From NCBI RefSeq assembly GCF_000013645.1, contig NC_007952.1, forward strand, positions 558,001-622,000: a stretch of DNA of 64,000 bases. Direction: 5' to 3'. This DNA comes from Paraburkholderia xenovorans LB400. GTDB taxonomy: Bacteria; Pseudomonadota; Gammaproteobacteria; Burkholderiales; Burkholderiaceae. The notes beneath the pieces are model-generated. The model saw nothing but the letters and a program-made list of their open reading frames with translations. It was not told where the DNA came from and did not search any database. Every line of letters starts with the position of its first letter. Position 1 is the first letter of the stretch. Positions 36,575-45,688 of the stretch are shown in pieces. The translations under genes and the position numbers were made by a program.

Positions 36575-37153
36575 CTACATACCCCAGCGATGCACGACCG
36601 GAGTCTCGATACCGAACAGATCGAGCACGCGGCCAAGCGTGTGATCGACCATGTCGTCGAGCGATTCGGGGTTCGCGTAGAACGCCGGCACCGGCGGATA
36701 GACGATCGCGCCGGCCTCGGTTACGTTCGTCATGCTGCGCAGATGACCCAGGTGGAGCGGCGTTTCGCGCACCATCAGCACGAGCCGGCGCCGCTCCTTG
36801 AGCGTGACGTCGGCGGCGCGGGAAAGCAGCCCGCTGGTCACGCCCGTCGAGATTTCCGAGAGCGTCCTGATCGAACAGGGCGCGACGATCATCCCCATGA
36901 CAGGAAACGACCCGCTCGAAATGGCCGCGCCGATGTCGGTGTTCGGATAGGTGACTGTCGCCAGTGCGCGCACCTCGGCGACGCTGTACGGAGACTCGTG
37001 CGCGAGTGTGACCTGCGCGGAGCGGCTCATCACCAGATGTGATTCGATGTCGAGCTGCCTCAGCAACTGCAGCAGCCGGACACCGTAGACGACACCTGAC
37101 GCGCCGCTGATACCGACGACCAGACGCCGGGGCGGTACTGCGCTGAAATGCAT
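36575..37153 (-). CDS. UbiX-family flavin prenyltransferase
   Basis: UbiX enzymes make prenyl-FMN, the cofactor required by UbiD decarboxylases; a UbiD gene is in this cluster at 25789-27372. The 192-residue protein has the FMN-binding start VVGISGASGVVYGVRLL. It also has SSGSFPVMGMIVAPCS, LLSRAADVTLKERRRLVLMVRETPL and the C-terminal MVDHTLGRVLDLFGI. Start ATG 37153 has GGAG eight bases upstream. A dedicated UbiX outside ubiquinone synthesis indicates that the UbiD here is catabolic. Confidence 0.92.
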   Translation of the reverse strand: MHFSAVPPRRLVVGISGASGVVYGVRLLQLLRQLDIESHLVMSRSAQVTLAHESPYSVAEVRALATVTYPNTDIGAAISSGSFPVMGMIVAPCSIRTLSEISTGVTSGLLSRAADVTLKERRRLVLMVRETPLHLGHLRSMTNVTEAGAIVYPPVPAFYANPESLDDMVDHTLGRVLDLFGIETPVVHRWGM

Positions 37154-37285
37154 CTGTGCTCTCCAATGAAGCGGGACTGGATCAGAACGTCGCGGATGTT
37201 AGCACGGTGATTCATTATGTCCGAGACAATATGCTGTTATTTTGAAATGGATGGGTAAATACCCTGGTCCAATATTCGGAATGTT

Positions 37286-37324
37286 CTATTGATTGATAAA
37301 CAATTCGCGATTCAAATCGCGAAT
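37286..37324 (+). promoter_or_regulatory. Operator-like palindromes upstream of the porin
   Basis: Two elements abut. CTATTGATTGATAAA (37286-37300) is identical on the opposite strand to 36428-36442 before the monooxygenase. ATTCGCGATT (37303-37312) and AATCGCGAAT (37315-37324) form a perfect 10-bp inverted repeat with a two-base spacer. They lie between the divergent UbiX and porin genes. The rest of 37154-37445 is noncoding and moderately AT-rich. Confidence 0.55.
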
Positions 37325-37445
37325 CGAAGCCGTTAAACTCTGTCCGGCATCAGCAAACGGGGCATCGACCCTGACGCGATTACCGGATGCACGACGCCGG
37401 TCCGGATCTGCGACCGGCGAGCGATAAAAACATTGGAGACATGCA

Positions 37446-38534
37446 TTGAGAACTGGTCTGCTGGTCGGCGGTTGCGCCGCGATTCTTGCCGCCCCGGTGT
37501 GGGCGCAGTCGTCTGTTACGCTTTACGGCAGCATCGACGTCGGCCTCGACTTCGTGTCGAATACACAGGGCAAGCATCTGTATCAGGAATCTTCCGGCAA
37601 GCGTCAGCCGGATCGCTGGGGGTTGTTGATCAAGGAGAATCTCGGCGGTGGCAACACCGCGTTCGCGCGGCTCGAATCGGGTTTCGTGACCAACACGGGT
37701 GCGCAGATCAATCCGACCAGTTTCTTCAATCGCGAAGCGTTTGTGGGCTTGTCCAACGACCGCCTGGGGGCGCTCAGCTTCGGCAATATCAACGACTACA
37801 TCTATCAGTACGTGGGCCGTCTGAACAACTCGATACCGGGCATCTCGTCGTTCTATACGCCCGGCAATCTGGATGGTCTGGCGAACAACCACGCGCTGAA
37901 CAACGCCGTGAAGTACGAGACGATCAATTTTCACGGCTTTCAGGCGGGCGCGATGAATGCCTTCGGCAACCAGGCCGGCAATTTCAGCGAGGGCCGTCAA
38001 TATAGCCTCGGCGCGCAGTACGCGAACGACATGGTGCGGTTCGGCATTGCGTACACGATGTCCCATAACCGGACGGCAGACGTTTTCGGCACGTTCAGTC
38101 TGTCTTCGCTTCTTGGCCAGCCGTTGAAGCAGGGCACCATGTTCAACGCAAGCCGCTACAGCACGCTCGCCGTCGGCGGCTCGGTGAAGATCGGCTATTT
38201 CACGCCGCATCTGACCTACTCGGGTGTGAAGCTGGAAAACGGCCAGGGCTCCGCGACGCTGAACAACTATCAGACCGGCGTCAACATCGACCTGAGCGGC
38301 AAGGGTTTTTACATTCTGGGTCTTTCGTGGGATCACTCGACGTTCCAGAGCCTCGCGATCAACCAGTACAACCTGTTCCTGACCGATTATCTTTCGAAGA
38401 GCACGCAGATCTACGCGGGTGTCGGCCTGCAGCGCGCGGCGGGGCCGGGTGCGCGCGCTGCGCAGTTCGGCTATCAGCCGTCGTCGAGCGGCAGCCAGAC
38501 GATTGCGCGCATAGGCGTCAATCACATGTTTTGA
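37446..38534 (+). CDS. Gram-negative trimeric porin (OmpC-like, Burkholderiales type)
   Basis: The 362-residue outer-membrane porin has a short signal peptide (LLVGGCAAILAAPVWAQ), the first strand SSVTLYGSIDVGLDF and the terminal GVNHMF ending in phenylalanine, as the BAM system needs. The start is TTG at 37446 with GGAG seven bases upstream. It shares upstream sequence with the monooxygenase promoter, so it is probably induced with that pathway and lets the aromatic acid through the outer membrane. Confidence 0.9.
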   Translation: MRTGLLVGGCAAILAAPVWAQSSVTLYGSIDVGLDFVSNTQGKHLYQESSGKRQPDRWGLLIKENLGGGNTAFARLESGFVTNTGAQINPTSFFNREAFVGLSNDRLGALSFGNINDYIYQYVGRLNNSIPGISSFYTPGNLDGLANNHALNNAVKYETINFHGFQAGAMNAFGNQAGNFSEGRQYSLGAQYANDMVRFGIAYTMSHNRTADVFGTFSLSSLLGQPLKQGTMFNASRYSTLAVGGSVKIGYFTPHLTYSGVKLENGQGSATLNNYQTGVNIDLSGKGFYILGLSWDHSTFQSLAINQYNLFLTDYLSKSTQIYAGVGLQRAAGPGARAAQFGYQPSSSGSQTIARIGVNHMF

Positions 38535-38754
38535 AGCGGAGGTGCCATCGTGCGGTGAAACGGAATGCAACCGGGTCTATTCACACATTTCGATCTCTTC
38601 ATCGCAATTTTTTGATTGAGCCGTGCCGGGTCGCCATCTTATAGTTTGTGGCTCCCGGACATGGCGCCGCCATGAGGGATATCAGGAGCAACAGCGCGAA
38701 GCGCACGCGAGCCGACCCGGCGCGCGCGCCGCGGGCGAGGTAAATGGGACACAC
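38535..38754 (+). other. Noncoding leader of the first MFS gene
   Basis: No gene is seen. The segment has a short AT-rich part (38575-38650, with TTTTTTG near 38610) that could hold the promoter. The last 100 bases are very GC-rich. Confidence 0.3.
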
Positions 38755-40140
38755 ATGCAAGCAGACCGGACTTTCAACATCGCGACACTGATTGAAGAGC
38801 AGAAAACGGGACGCTTTGCCGTCGGCCTGCTGTTCTGGTGTTTCCTGATCATGCTGATGGACGGCTACGACCAGACGGCCGTGTCGTTCGCGGCGCCGGC
38901 CATCATCAAGGACTGGCACGTGGCGCGCGGCGGCTTTGGGCCGGTGTTCGGCGCGGGCCTGTTCGGTACGCTGGTCGGTTCGTTCATCTTCGGCTATCTC
39001 GGCGACCGGCTGGGCCGCAAGAAGGCCATCGTCATCGGCAGCCTGTTCTTCGGCGTGCTGACCTGGGCGTCGGTGTGGGCGACGTCGCTGCAGGAATTGA
39101 TGCTGCTGCGCTTTCTCGCCGGCATCGGCATGGGCGGCGTCGTGCCGAACTCCGTGGCGCTGGTCGCGGAGTACGCTCCGAAGCGGCTGCGCGCAACGTG
39201 GGTCACGCTGATGTTCTCCGGCTTCTCGATCGGCGCGGGTTCGGGCGGGCTGGTTTCGTCGGCGCTGATCCACCGCTTCGGCTGGCCGGTCATGTTCGCG
39301 GTCGGCGGCGGCGGATCGCTGCTCGTCGCAGTGCTGCTGATATTCACGCTGCCCGAATCCGCGAGGCTGCTGGTGGTCCGTCAGCGCGGCGAGGAAACGG
39401 TGCGTGCTCTGGTGGCGCGGTTGCGTCCCGACCTGAACATTCCCGCCGATGCGCAATTCGTGCCCGGCGAGGTACGCGAAAAGCAGCGTTTCGTGTTCCG
39501 GCTGATTTTCTCGGACGGCCTGGCCTCGATCACGCTGCTGCTATGGATCGTCTTCATCGCTAACTCGATGGCGCTGTACTTCCTGCAGAACTGGCTGCCG
39601 ATCCTGATCGAGGGAATGGGCGTGGACCCGCGCGGCGCCGGGCTGATTACGACGATGTTCTCGGCCGGCGGTGTGATCGGCGGTCTGATCTTGTGCCGCT
39701 TCGTCGACCGTCACGGCGTACTCGCCATTATTTCGCTGCCGGCGATCGGCTTTCCGGTCGTCGCGCTGCTCGGCCACGGCTCGTCGCAGACCTGGCTGAT
39801 GGTGGCGGTGTTCGCCGCCGGCTTCTGTGTGGTCGGCGCGCAATACGGGCTGTATGCGGTGGCGGGGATGATCTATCCGACGTCGTTTCGCTCGGCCGGC
39901 GTCGGCAGCGCGATCTCGGTCGGCAAGATCGGCTCCGTGTCCGGGCCGGTGGTCGGCGGCTTGCTGCTGTCCATGCATTTGCCGATCACGCAGCTCTTTT
40001 ATTCGGCGTCGCTGCTGTTCGTCGTCGCGGCAGTGTTCTCGACCGTGCTTGCGCTGCTGTATCGTGCGCGCTTCGGCGCACAGCATGCGGCACAGGCGGC
40101 CATGGAGCCGATGCGGCGCTCGCTGGCGCGTGACTCGTAA
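38755..40140 (+). CDS. MFS transporter, aromatic acid:H+ symporter family
   Basis: The 461-residue, 12-helix transporter has the family signature MLMDGYDQTAVSFAAPAI in helix 1, GYLGDRLGRKKAI in the first loop and FLAGIGMGGVVPNSVAL in helix 4, as in PcaK and BenK. Start ATG 38755 has GGGA five bases upstream. It imports an aromatic or similar carboxylate. It is paralogous to the transporter at 44330; the two flank the LeuCD-like pair and the chemoreceptor. Confidence 0.92.
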   Translation: MQADRTFNIATLIEEQKTGRFAVGLLFWCFLIMLMDGYDQTAVSFAAPAIIKDWHVARGGFGPVFGAGLFGTLVGSFIFGYLGDRLGRKKAIVIGSLFFGVLTWASVWATSLQELMLLRFLAGIGMGGVVPNSVALVAEYAPKRLRATWVTLMFSGFSIGAGSGGLVSSALIHRFGWPVMFAVGGGGSLLVAVLLIFTLPESARLLVVRQRGEETVRALVARLRPDLNIPADAQFVPGEVREKQRFVFRLIFSDGLASITLLLWIVFIANSMALYFLQNWLPILIEGMGVDPRGAGLITTMFSAGGVIGGLILCRFVDRHGVLAIISLPAIGFPVVALLGHGSSQTWLMVAVFAAGFCVVGAQYGLYAVAGMIYPTSFRSAGVGSAISVGKIGSVSGPVVGGLLLSMHLPITQLFYSASLLFVVAAVFSTVLALLYRARFGAQHAAQAAMEPMRRSLARDS

Positions 40141-40389
40141 CCGGTCGCCCTGGCGGATCATGCCGCCATAAAGCCGCGCGGCGGTGCGGGCCGCATTCTC
40201 CATCGAGACCGGCTACGCACAGATCGTACGGACTCCTCCAGATGGCGAACGCAGCAGAAAAATAACGGGCGCCGCGCGTGACATACGCGACGCCGGAGCG
40301 AAGAGACGCGGCTGGCATGAGCGGAATGCCGCACTTTGACTTGTCCACGATGACGGCCGCCTCGCGGCCCGGTGTGAGGATCCATTCCG

Positions 40390-41823
40390 ATGACCCAGCC
40401 CCGTACCCTGTACGACAGGATTTTCGACGCGCACGTCGTTCGCACCGATGCGGACGGCACGACATTGCTTTACATCGACCGGCATCTGCTGAACGAGGTG
40501 ACGAGCCCGCAGGCGTTCGAATCGTTGCGGCGCGAGGGACGGCCGGTCTGGCGCCCGCAGGCCAATCTCGCGGTCGCGGACCATAACGTGCCGACGACCG
40601 ACCGGCGCCTCGGGATCGCCGATCCGGTGTCCCGGATCCAGGTGGACGTATTGCGCGAGAACTGCGAGCGCAGCGGGATTGTTCACTATGGGATGGACGA
40701 CGCGCGCCAGGGCATCGTGCATGTCGTCGGCCCGGAACTTGGCTGCACGCTGCCGGGTATGACGATAGTCTGCGGCGATTCGCATACGAGCACACATGGC
40801 GCGCTGGGTGCGCTCGCATTCGGTATCGGTACGTCGGAGATCGAACACGTGCTCGGCACGCAGACGCTGATTACGCGGCGCAGCCGGACGATGCGCATGA
40901 CGCTGGACGGTGTGCTGCCGCCCGGCTGCACGGCGAAGGACGTCGCGCTTGCCGTGATCGGTGCGCTCGGCACGGCCGGCGGCACGGGTTACGCAATCGA
41001 GTTCGCGGGCCCGGTGGTACGTGCGCTGTCGATGGAAGGGCGCATGACGCTGTGCAATATGTCTATCGAAGCGGGCGCGCGTGCCGGCCTGATCGCGGTC
41101 GACGAGACCACGCTCGATTACTGCCGCACGCGGCCGCATGCGCCGCAAGGCGAGACGTGGGAACTTTCGGCACGCGTATGGCGCGCGCTGCGCTCGGACG
41201 ACGACGCGCGCTTTGACGCCGAATGCTCGCTCGACGTCTCGACGTTGGCGCCGCAGGTGACCTGGGGCACGTCGCCGGAGATGGTGACCGGCATCGACGG
41301 CCGGGTGCCCGATCCGCTGGACATCCACGACGCCGGGCGGCGCGCGTCGTGGCAGCGCGCGCTCGACTACATGGGGCTCGACGCGGGCACGCGCATCGAT
41401 ACGATTGCGATCGACAAGGTGTTCATCGGCTCGTGCACGAACGGCCGGCTCGAAGATCTGCGCGCGGCCGCCGACATTCTGCGTGCAACGGGCGGACGGA
41501 TCGCGTCGAATGTACGCCTCGCGCTCGCGGTGCCGGGTTCGCAGCAGGTCAAGCGCGACGCGGAAGCGGAGGGTCTGCACGACGTATTCATCGCCGCCGG
41601 CTTCGAATGGCGCGAGCCGGGCTGCTCGATGTGTCTCGCGATGAATCCCGACCGGCTCGAACCGGGTGAACGCGTGGCGTCGACGTCGAACCGCAATTTC
41701 GAGGGCCGGCAAGGCGCCGGCGGCCGTTCGCATCTGGTCAGCCCGGCAATGGCCGCGGCCGCCGCGCTCGCGGGCCGGTTCGCCGATGTCCGGCCGTTCG
41801 CTTCTGGTATGGGAGGCCTCTGA
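40390..41823 (+). CDS. LeuC-like dehydratase large subunit (aconitase superfamily)
   Basis: The 477-residue protein is in the 3-isopropylmalate dehydratase large-subunit family and keeps the 4Fe-4S cysteines: VFIGSCTNGRLEDL and GCSMCLAMNPD. AGVCGDSHT-like segment VCGDSHTSTHGALG is intact. No leuA, leuB or other leucine genes are nearby. LeuCD homologues in catabolic clusters act as maleate, citraconate or dimethylmaleate hydratases (for example HbzIJ in a gentisate pathway). Start ATG 40390 has AGGA nine bases upstream. It overlaps the small subunit by one base. Confidence 0.9.
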   Translation: MTQPRTLYDRIFDAHVVRTDADGTTLLYIDRHLLNEVTSPQAFESLRREGRPVWRPQANLAVADHNVPTTDRRLGIADPVSRIQVDVLRENCERSGIVHYGMDDARQGIVHVVGPELGCTLPGMTIVCGDSHTSTHGALGALAFGIGTSEIEHVLGTQTLITRRSRTMRMTLDGVLPPGCTAKDVALAVIGALGTAGGTGYAIEFAGPVVRALSMEGRMTLCNMSIEAGARAGLIAVDETTLDYCRTRPHAPQGETWELSARVWRALRSDDDARFDAECSLDVSTLAPQVTWGTSPEMVTGIDGRVPDPLDIHDAGRRASWQRALDYMGLDAGTRIDTIAIDKVFIGSCTNGRLEDLRAAADILRATGGRIASNVRLALAVPGSQQVKRDAEAEGLHDVFIAAGFEWREPGCSMCLAMNPDRLEPGERVASTSNRNFEGRQGAGGRSHLVSPAMAAAAALAGRFADVRPFASGMGGL

Positions 41824-42455
41824 TGGAACCGCTCGTGTGTCATGAAGGTCTTGTCGTTCCGCTCGATCGGGACAACGTCGATACGGACGCGATCATCCCG
41901 AAGCAGTTCATGAAGTCCATCGCGCGAACCGGTTTCGGTCCCTATCTGTTCGACGAATGGCGCTACCGCGACCCCGGCCATTACGGCAAGCCGGCGGCCG
42001 AACGCACGCCCGAGCCGGGCTTCGCGCTGAACCAGCAGCGCTACGCGGGCGCCTCAGTGCTGCTCACGCGGCGCAATTTCGGCTGCGGCAGTTCGCGCGA
42101 GCACGCGCCGTGGGCGCTGCATCAATTCGGCTTCCGGGTGCTCGTGGCCGAGAGCTTCGCCGACATCTTCTTCAACAACTGCTGCAAGAACGGGCTGCTG
42201 CCGGTACGGCTCGATGCCGCACTGATCGGCCGGCTGATGGAAACGGTGGAGGCTGCGCACGGCTACCGTCTGCGCGTGGATCTGGCTGCGCAGACACTCA
42301 CTGCGCCGGACGGCGAGTGCTGGCGCTTCGACATCCCGCCCGCGCTGAGGACGCTGCTGCTCGAAGGCCTCGACGAAACCGGCGCGACGCTTGCATTCGC
42401 CGACGCGATCCGTGCGTTCGAGGCCGTTCAACTCGAACGTTCGCCGTGGCTCTAG
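41823..42455 (+). CDS. LeuD-like dehydratase small subunit
   Basis: The 210-residue swivelling subunit pairs with the 40390 protein. It shows DRDNVDTDAIIPKQFMKSI and RRNFGCGSSREHAPWAL, the substrate-binding segment of the family. The ATG at 41823 uses the last base of the large-subunit stop codon, so translation is coupled. Likely function is reversible hydration of a C4-C6 unsaturated diacid. Confidence 0.9.
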   Translation: MEPLVCHEGLVVPLDRDNVDTDAIIPKQFMKSIARTGFGPYLFDEWRYRDPGHYGKPAAERTPEPGFALNQQRYAGASVLLTRRNFGCGSSREHAPWALHQFGFRVLVAESFADIFFNNCCKNGLLPVRLDAALIGRLMETVEAAHGYRLRVDLAAQTLTAPDGECWRFDIPPALRTLLLEGLDETGATLAFADAIRAFEAVQLERSPWL

Positions 42456-42543
42456 CCGCAGACGCACGATTGCGCGCCGCCGTTGCGACGCATTTCCTAA
42501 GTTACCCGAACGATTTTCTTACGCTTACAAGCCGAGTCATGCC

Positions 42544-44172
42544 ATGAACCCAACCCTGGCCGCCGATGCCGTCGTTTCCACGGATCCGTTCGCCTCGCCG
42601 GGCGCAGCCGCAATGCGTCCTGCTCCGGCCGCGCAGCGCAGAACGGTGTCGCTGCAGGCCCGCATCGGGCTGACGATAGCGCTGCTGACGGTGCTGATGA
42701 CGGCGATCGGCGTGCTGGGGCTCGCGGGCGTTTGGCGCGCGAACCGGGCGAATCAGGACACCTACCAGAACAAGCTGACTGCGGCCGTGTACATCGGCAA
42801 TGCGGAACTGCTGATTGCGCGTACGCGCCTCGTGCTCGGCGGGGCGATGGCGCAACCCGATAGCGCTCGCGCCCAGGAACAGATCGGCCACGCGAGCGAA
42901 TTCTTCCGGCAGTCGGACGAAGCGTGGCGCCAGTTCGTCGAGGAACCACACGAGATCGGAGAGGTGCCGCTGATCGAGGCGGCAGGCAAGCGGCGCGACA
43001 CGATGCGCGACGCAATGCGGGCATTTATCGACGCGTTGAAATCCGGCGATCGCGATGCCGCGCAAAAGATCGGCATGTCGCGCCTGAGTCCGCTCTTCAA
43101 CGACATGAGCGACACCAACGACCGGCTGAAAAGCGCGCTGTACGCGAACGCGAAACGGAGCTACGAAAACGCGGAGCGATACTCTCGTCTGTTCCTGGCG
43201 GCCTCGCTGGCCATGATCGTGTTCGGCATCGTCGCTGCGGCGTTTAGCTGGGTGACGCTGCGCCGCGCGATCATGGCGCCGCTGAACGAAGCTCTCGCGC
43301 ATTTCGAAGCGATCGCGGCCGGCGACCTGCAGCGTACGATTGGCCGATATCGCGCCGACGAGATGGGACACCTGCTCGATGGTTTGCGCAACATGCAGGC
43401 GCAGCTCGCGCGAACCGTGACGGCGGTGCGGGACGGTTGCCGGTCGATCGGCATACCGATCGGCGAGATCGCGGCCGGCACGCTCGATCTGTCGTCGCGG
43501 ACCGAAGAGCAGGCCGCATCGCTCGAACAGACGGCCGCGAGCATGAGCGAGTTGACCGAGACGGTCCGCCAGAATGCGAGCCGCGCACGGGAGGCGCATG
43601 CGATTGCGGATGACGCGTCCACGGCGGCGAACGGCGGCAGCGGCGCGATCGGGCGGGTTAGCAACACGATGCTGCGCATCGAGGCGAGCGCCCGCAAGAT
43701 TGCCGACATCACCGGCATCATCGAGGGCATTGCGTTCCAGACCAACATTCTCGCGCTGAACGCGGCAGTCGAGGCGGCGCGCGCCGGCGTGCACGGCCGG
43801 GGCTTCGCCGTGGTGGCTGCGGAGGTGCGCTCCCTTGCGCAGCACGCGTCGTCGGCCGCGAAAGAAATCGGCGAACTGGTGGGCGATGCGGTAGGCGCGG
43901 CTTCCGACGGCACGATGATGGTCGCGGAAGCGGAACAGGCGATCGACCACATTCTCGACGCCGCACGGCGCTTCACCGACATGATGGGCAGCATCGCGGC
44001 CGCCGCGGACGAGCAGCGCACCGGCATCGAACAGGTGGATGCCGCGATCAGCCTGATGGATTCGATTACCCAGCAGAACGCGGCGCTCGTCGAGGAGGCC
44101 AGTGCTGCCGCGCAGGCGCTCGACCAGCAATCGCGGGAGCTGGACCGGCAAGTGGCGATGTTCCGGGTCTGA
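42544..44172 (+). CDS. Methyl-accepting chemotaxis protein
   Basis: The 542-residue chemoreceptor has a transmembrane helix at about residues 40-65 (IGLTIALLTVLMTAIGVLGLAG), a TarH/4-helix-bundle periplasmic domain and a second helix (LFLAASLAMIVFGIVAAAFSW). A HAMP domain and the signalling tip IAFQTNILALNAAVEAARAG follow. The ATG at 42544 is preceded by a weak ribosome binding site. Location between two aromatic-acid transporters and behind the dehydratase suggests it senses the pathway substrate. Confidence 0.92.
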   Translation: MNPTLAADAVVSTDPFASPGAAAMRPAPAAQRRTVSLQARIGLTIALLTVLMTAIGVLGLAGVWRANRANQDTYQNKLTAAVYIGNAELLIARTRLVLGGAMAQPDSARAQEQIGHASEFFRQSDEAWRQFVEEPHEIGEVPLIEAAGKRRDTMRDAMRAFIDALKSGDRDAAQKIGMSRLSPLFNDMSDTNDRLKSALYANAKRSYENAERYSRLFLAASLAMIVFGIVAAAFSWVTLRRAIMAPLNEALAHFEAIAAGDLQRTIGRYRADEMGHLLDGLRNMQAQLARTVTAVRDGCRSIGIPIGEIAAGTLDLSSRTEEQAASLEQTAASMSELTETVRQNASRAREAHAIADDASTAANGGSGAIGRVSNTMLRIEASARKIADITGIIEGIAFQTNILALNAAVEAARAGVHGRGFAVVAAEVRSLAQHASSAAKEIGELVGDAVGAASDGTMMVAEAEQAIDHILDAARRFTDMMGSIAAAADEQRTGIEQVDAAISLMDSITQQNAALVEEASAAAQALDQQSRELDRQVAMFRV

Positions 44173-44329
44173 CGCGCCGCCGCGCGCGAGGGGCACCGCT
44201 TTTCCGAGGAGACGACCGGACGGCATCGAAACCGCCGGCGACAGCGAGAACCAGGGAGACAGATATGAACCGAGACGCGCGGCTGCCCTATATGCCGCAT
44301 TCAATCGACATCGTGGGCGAATACGTACG

Positions 44330-45688
44330 ATGACGACCTCCACACTCTCTACGGCGTCCGTCAATGTCTCGGCGCTTATCGAGCGCCAGAAGCTCGGCGG
44401 CTTCGCACTTGGCCTGATCGCCTGGTGCTTTCTGATCGTGCTGATCGACGGTTACGATCAGGTGGCGGCGGCCTTCGCCGCGCCTGCGCTGATCCACGCG
44501 TGGCACACGAACGCGGCAGGCTTCGGCCGCGTATTCGGCGTCGGCCTGTTCGGCGTGCTCATAGGGTCGCTGCTGCTCGGTTTCAGCGGCGACCGTTTCG
44601 GCCGGCGGCCGACGATCATCTGCGGTACGTTGTGGTTTGGGATCCTGACGATTTTATGCGGCTACGCGACCTCGCTCGAACAGCTGACAGTGCTGCGGTT
44701 TCTGGCCGGCATCGGGATGGGCGGCGTGGTGCCGAATACGGTCGCGCTCGTCTCCGAATATGCGCCGAAAGCGCGCCGAGCAACCTGGATCACGCTGATG
44801 TTCTCCGGCTTTTCGATCGGCGCGAGCGGGGGCGGCGCGGTCGCGTCGTGGCTGCTGCCGCGTTTTGGCTGGCCCGTGCTATTCGAGTTGGGCGGGGCCG
44901 CGGCAGTCGTGGTGGCGCTTGCATCGTTGGCGCTGTTGCCTGAATCGGTCCGCTTCCTGATCGTGAGCGGGCGCGGAGCGCGCAGGATCGCCCGTATTGC
45001 GAAACGGCTCGGCGGTGTCGACAGCGACGCCGTGCGCTACGTCGTCGACGACGAGGTGCGCTTACGCGTGCGGCCGGCCGCGCTGTTCCAGAACGATCTC
45101 GCGTACGTGACGCCGCTGCTGTGGGCGCTGTTCGTTCTGAATTCGCTAGCGCTGCATTTCCTGCAGAACTGGCTGCCGATCCTGTTCGGCATGGGTACGC
45201 TCGAGCCGGCGCACGCCGCCCAGGCGGCAATGATGTTTCCGGCGGGCGGAACGGTCGGCGCGCTGATGTTGAGCCGTTGGGTCGACCGCTACGGAATCGG
45301 GGTGATCCTGCTGCTGGCCGTGATCGGTTGTCCCGTTGCCGCATCGCTCGGGATGCCCATGCCGGTTGCGTGGCTGTTCGTGGCGGTGTTCGTGAGCGGC
45401 GCGTGCGTGATCGGCAGCCAGTTCGCGCTGTACGCGGTGTCCGGAATGGTTTATCCGACCGCGCTGCGCTCGACCGGCGTCGGCTCGGCCATCGGCATCG
45501 GCAAGTTCGGATCGATCCTGGGCTCGGTGCTCGGCGGCATACTGCTGGCGATGCATCTGCCGGTGGCGAAGCTTTTCGTCGATCTCGCCAGCGTATTTGT
45601 GTTCATCGCGCTGCTGGCAATCTGGCTCGGCCGGAATCGGCGCGTGAGCGAGCGCCAGGCGGCGGTCGGGCAAACGGGGGCATCGTGA
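44330..45688 (+). CDS. MFS transporter, aromatic acid:H+ symporter family (paralogue)
   Basis: The 452-residue transporter shares long segments with the 38755 protein: VLIDGYDQVAAAFAAPAL, FLAGIGMGGVVPNTVAL, EYAPKARRATWITLMFSGFS and GVGSAIGIGKFGSILGSVLGG. ATG 44330 is the start by homology to the paralogue; its ribosome binding site is weak. The two may carry different intermediates or isomers, or differ in affinity. Confidence 0.9.
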   Translation: MTTSTLSTASVNVSALIERQKLGGFALGLIAWCFLIVLIDGYDQVAAAFAAPALIHAWHTNAAGFGRVFGVGLFGVLIGSLLLGFSGDRFGRRPTIICGTLWFGILTILCGYATSLEQLTVLRFLAGIGMGGVVPNTVALVSEYAPKARRATWITLMFSGFSIGASGGGAVASWLLPRFGWPVLFELGGAAAVVVALASLALLPESVRFLIVSGRGARRIARIAKRLGGVDSDAVRYVVDDEVRLRVRPAALFQNDLAYVTPLLWALFVLNSLALHFLQNWLPILFGMGTLEPAHAAQAAMMFPAGGTVGALMLSRWVDRYGIGVILLLAVIGCPVAASLGMPMPVAWLFVAVFVSGACVIGSQFALYAVSGMVYPTALRSTGVGSAIGIGKFGSILGSVLGGILLAMHLPVAKLFVDLASVFVFIALLAIWLGRNRRVSERQAAVGQTGAS

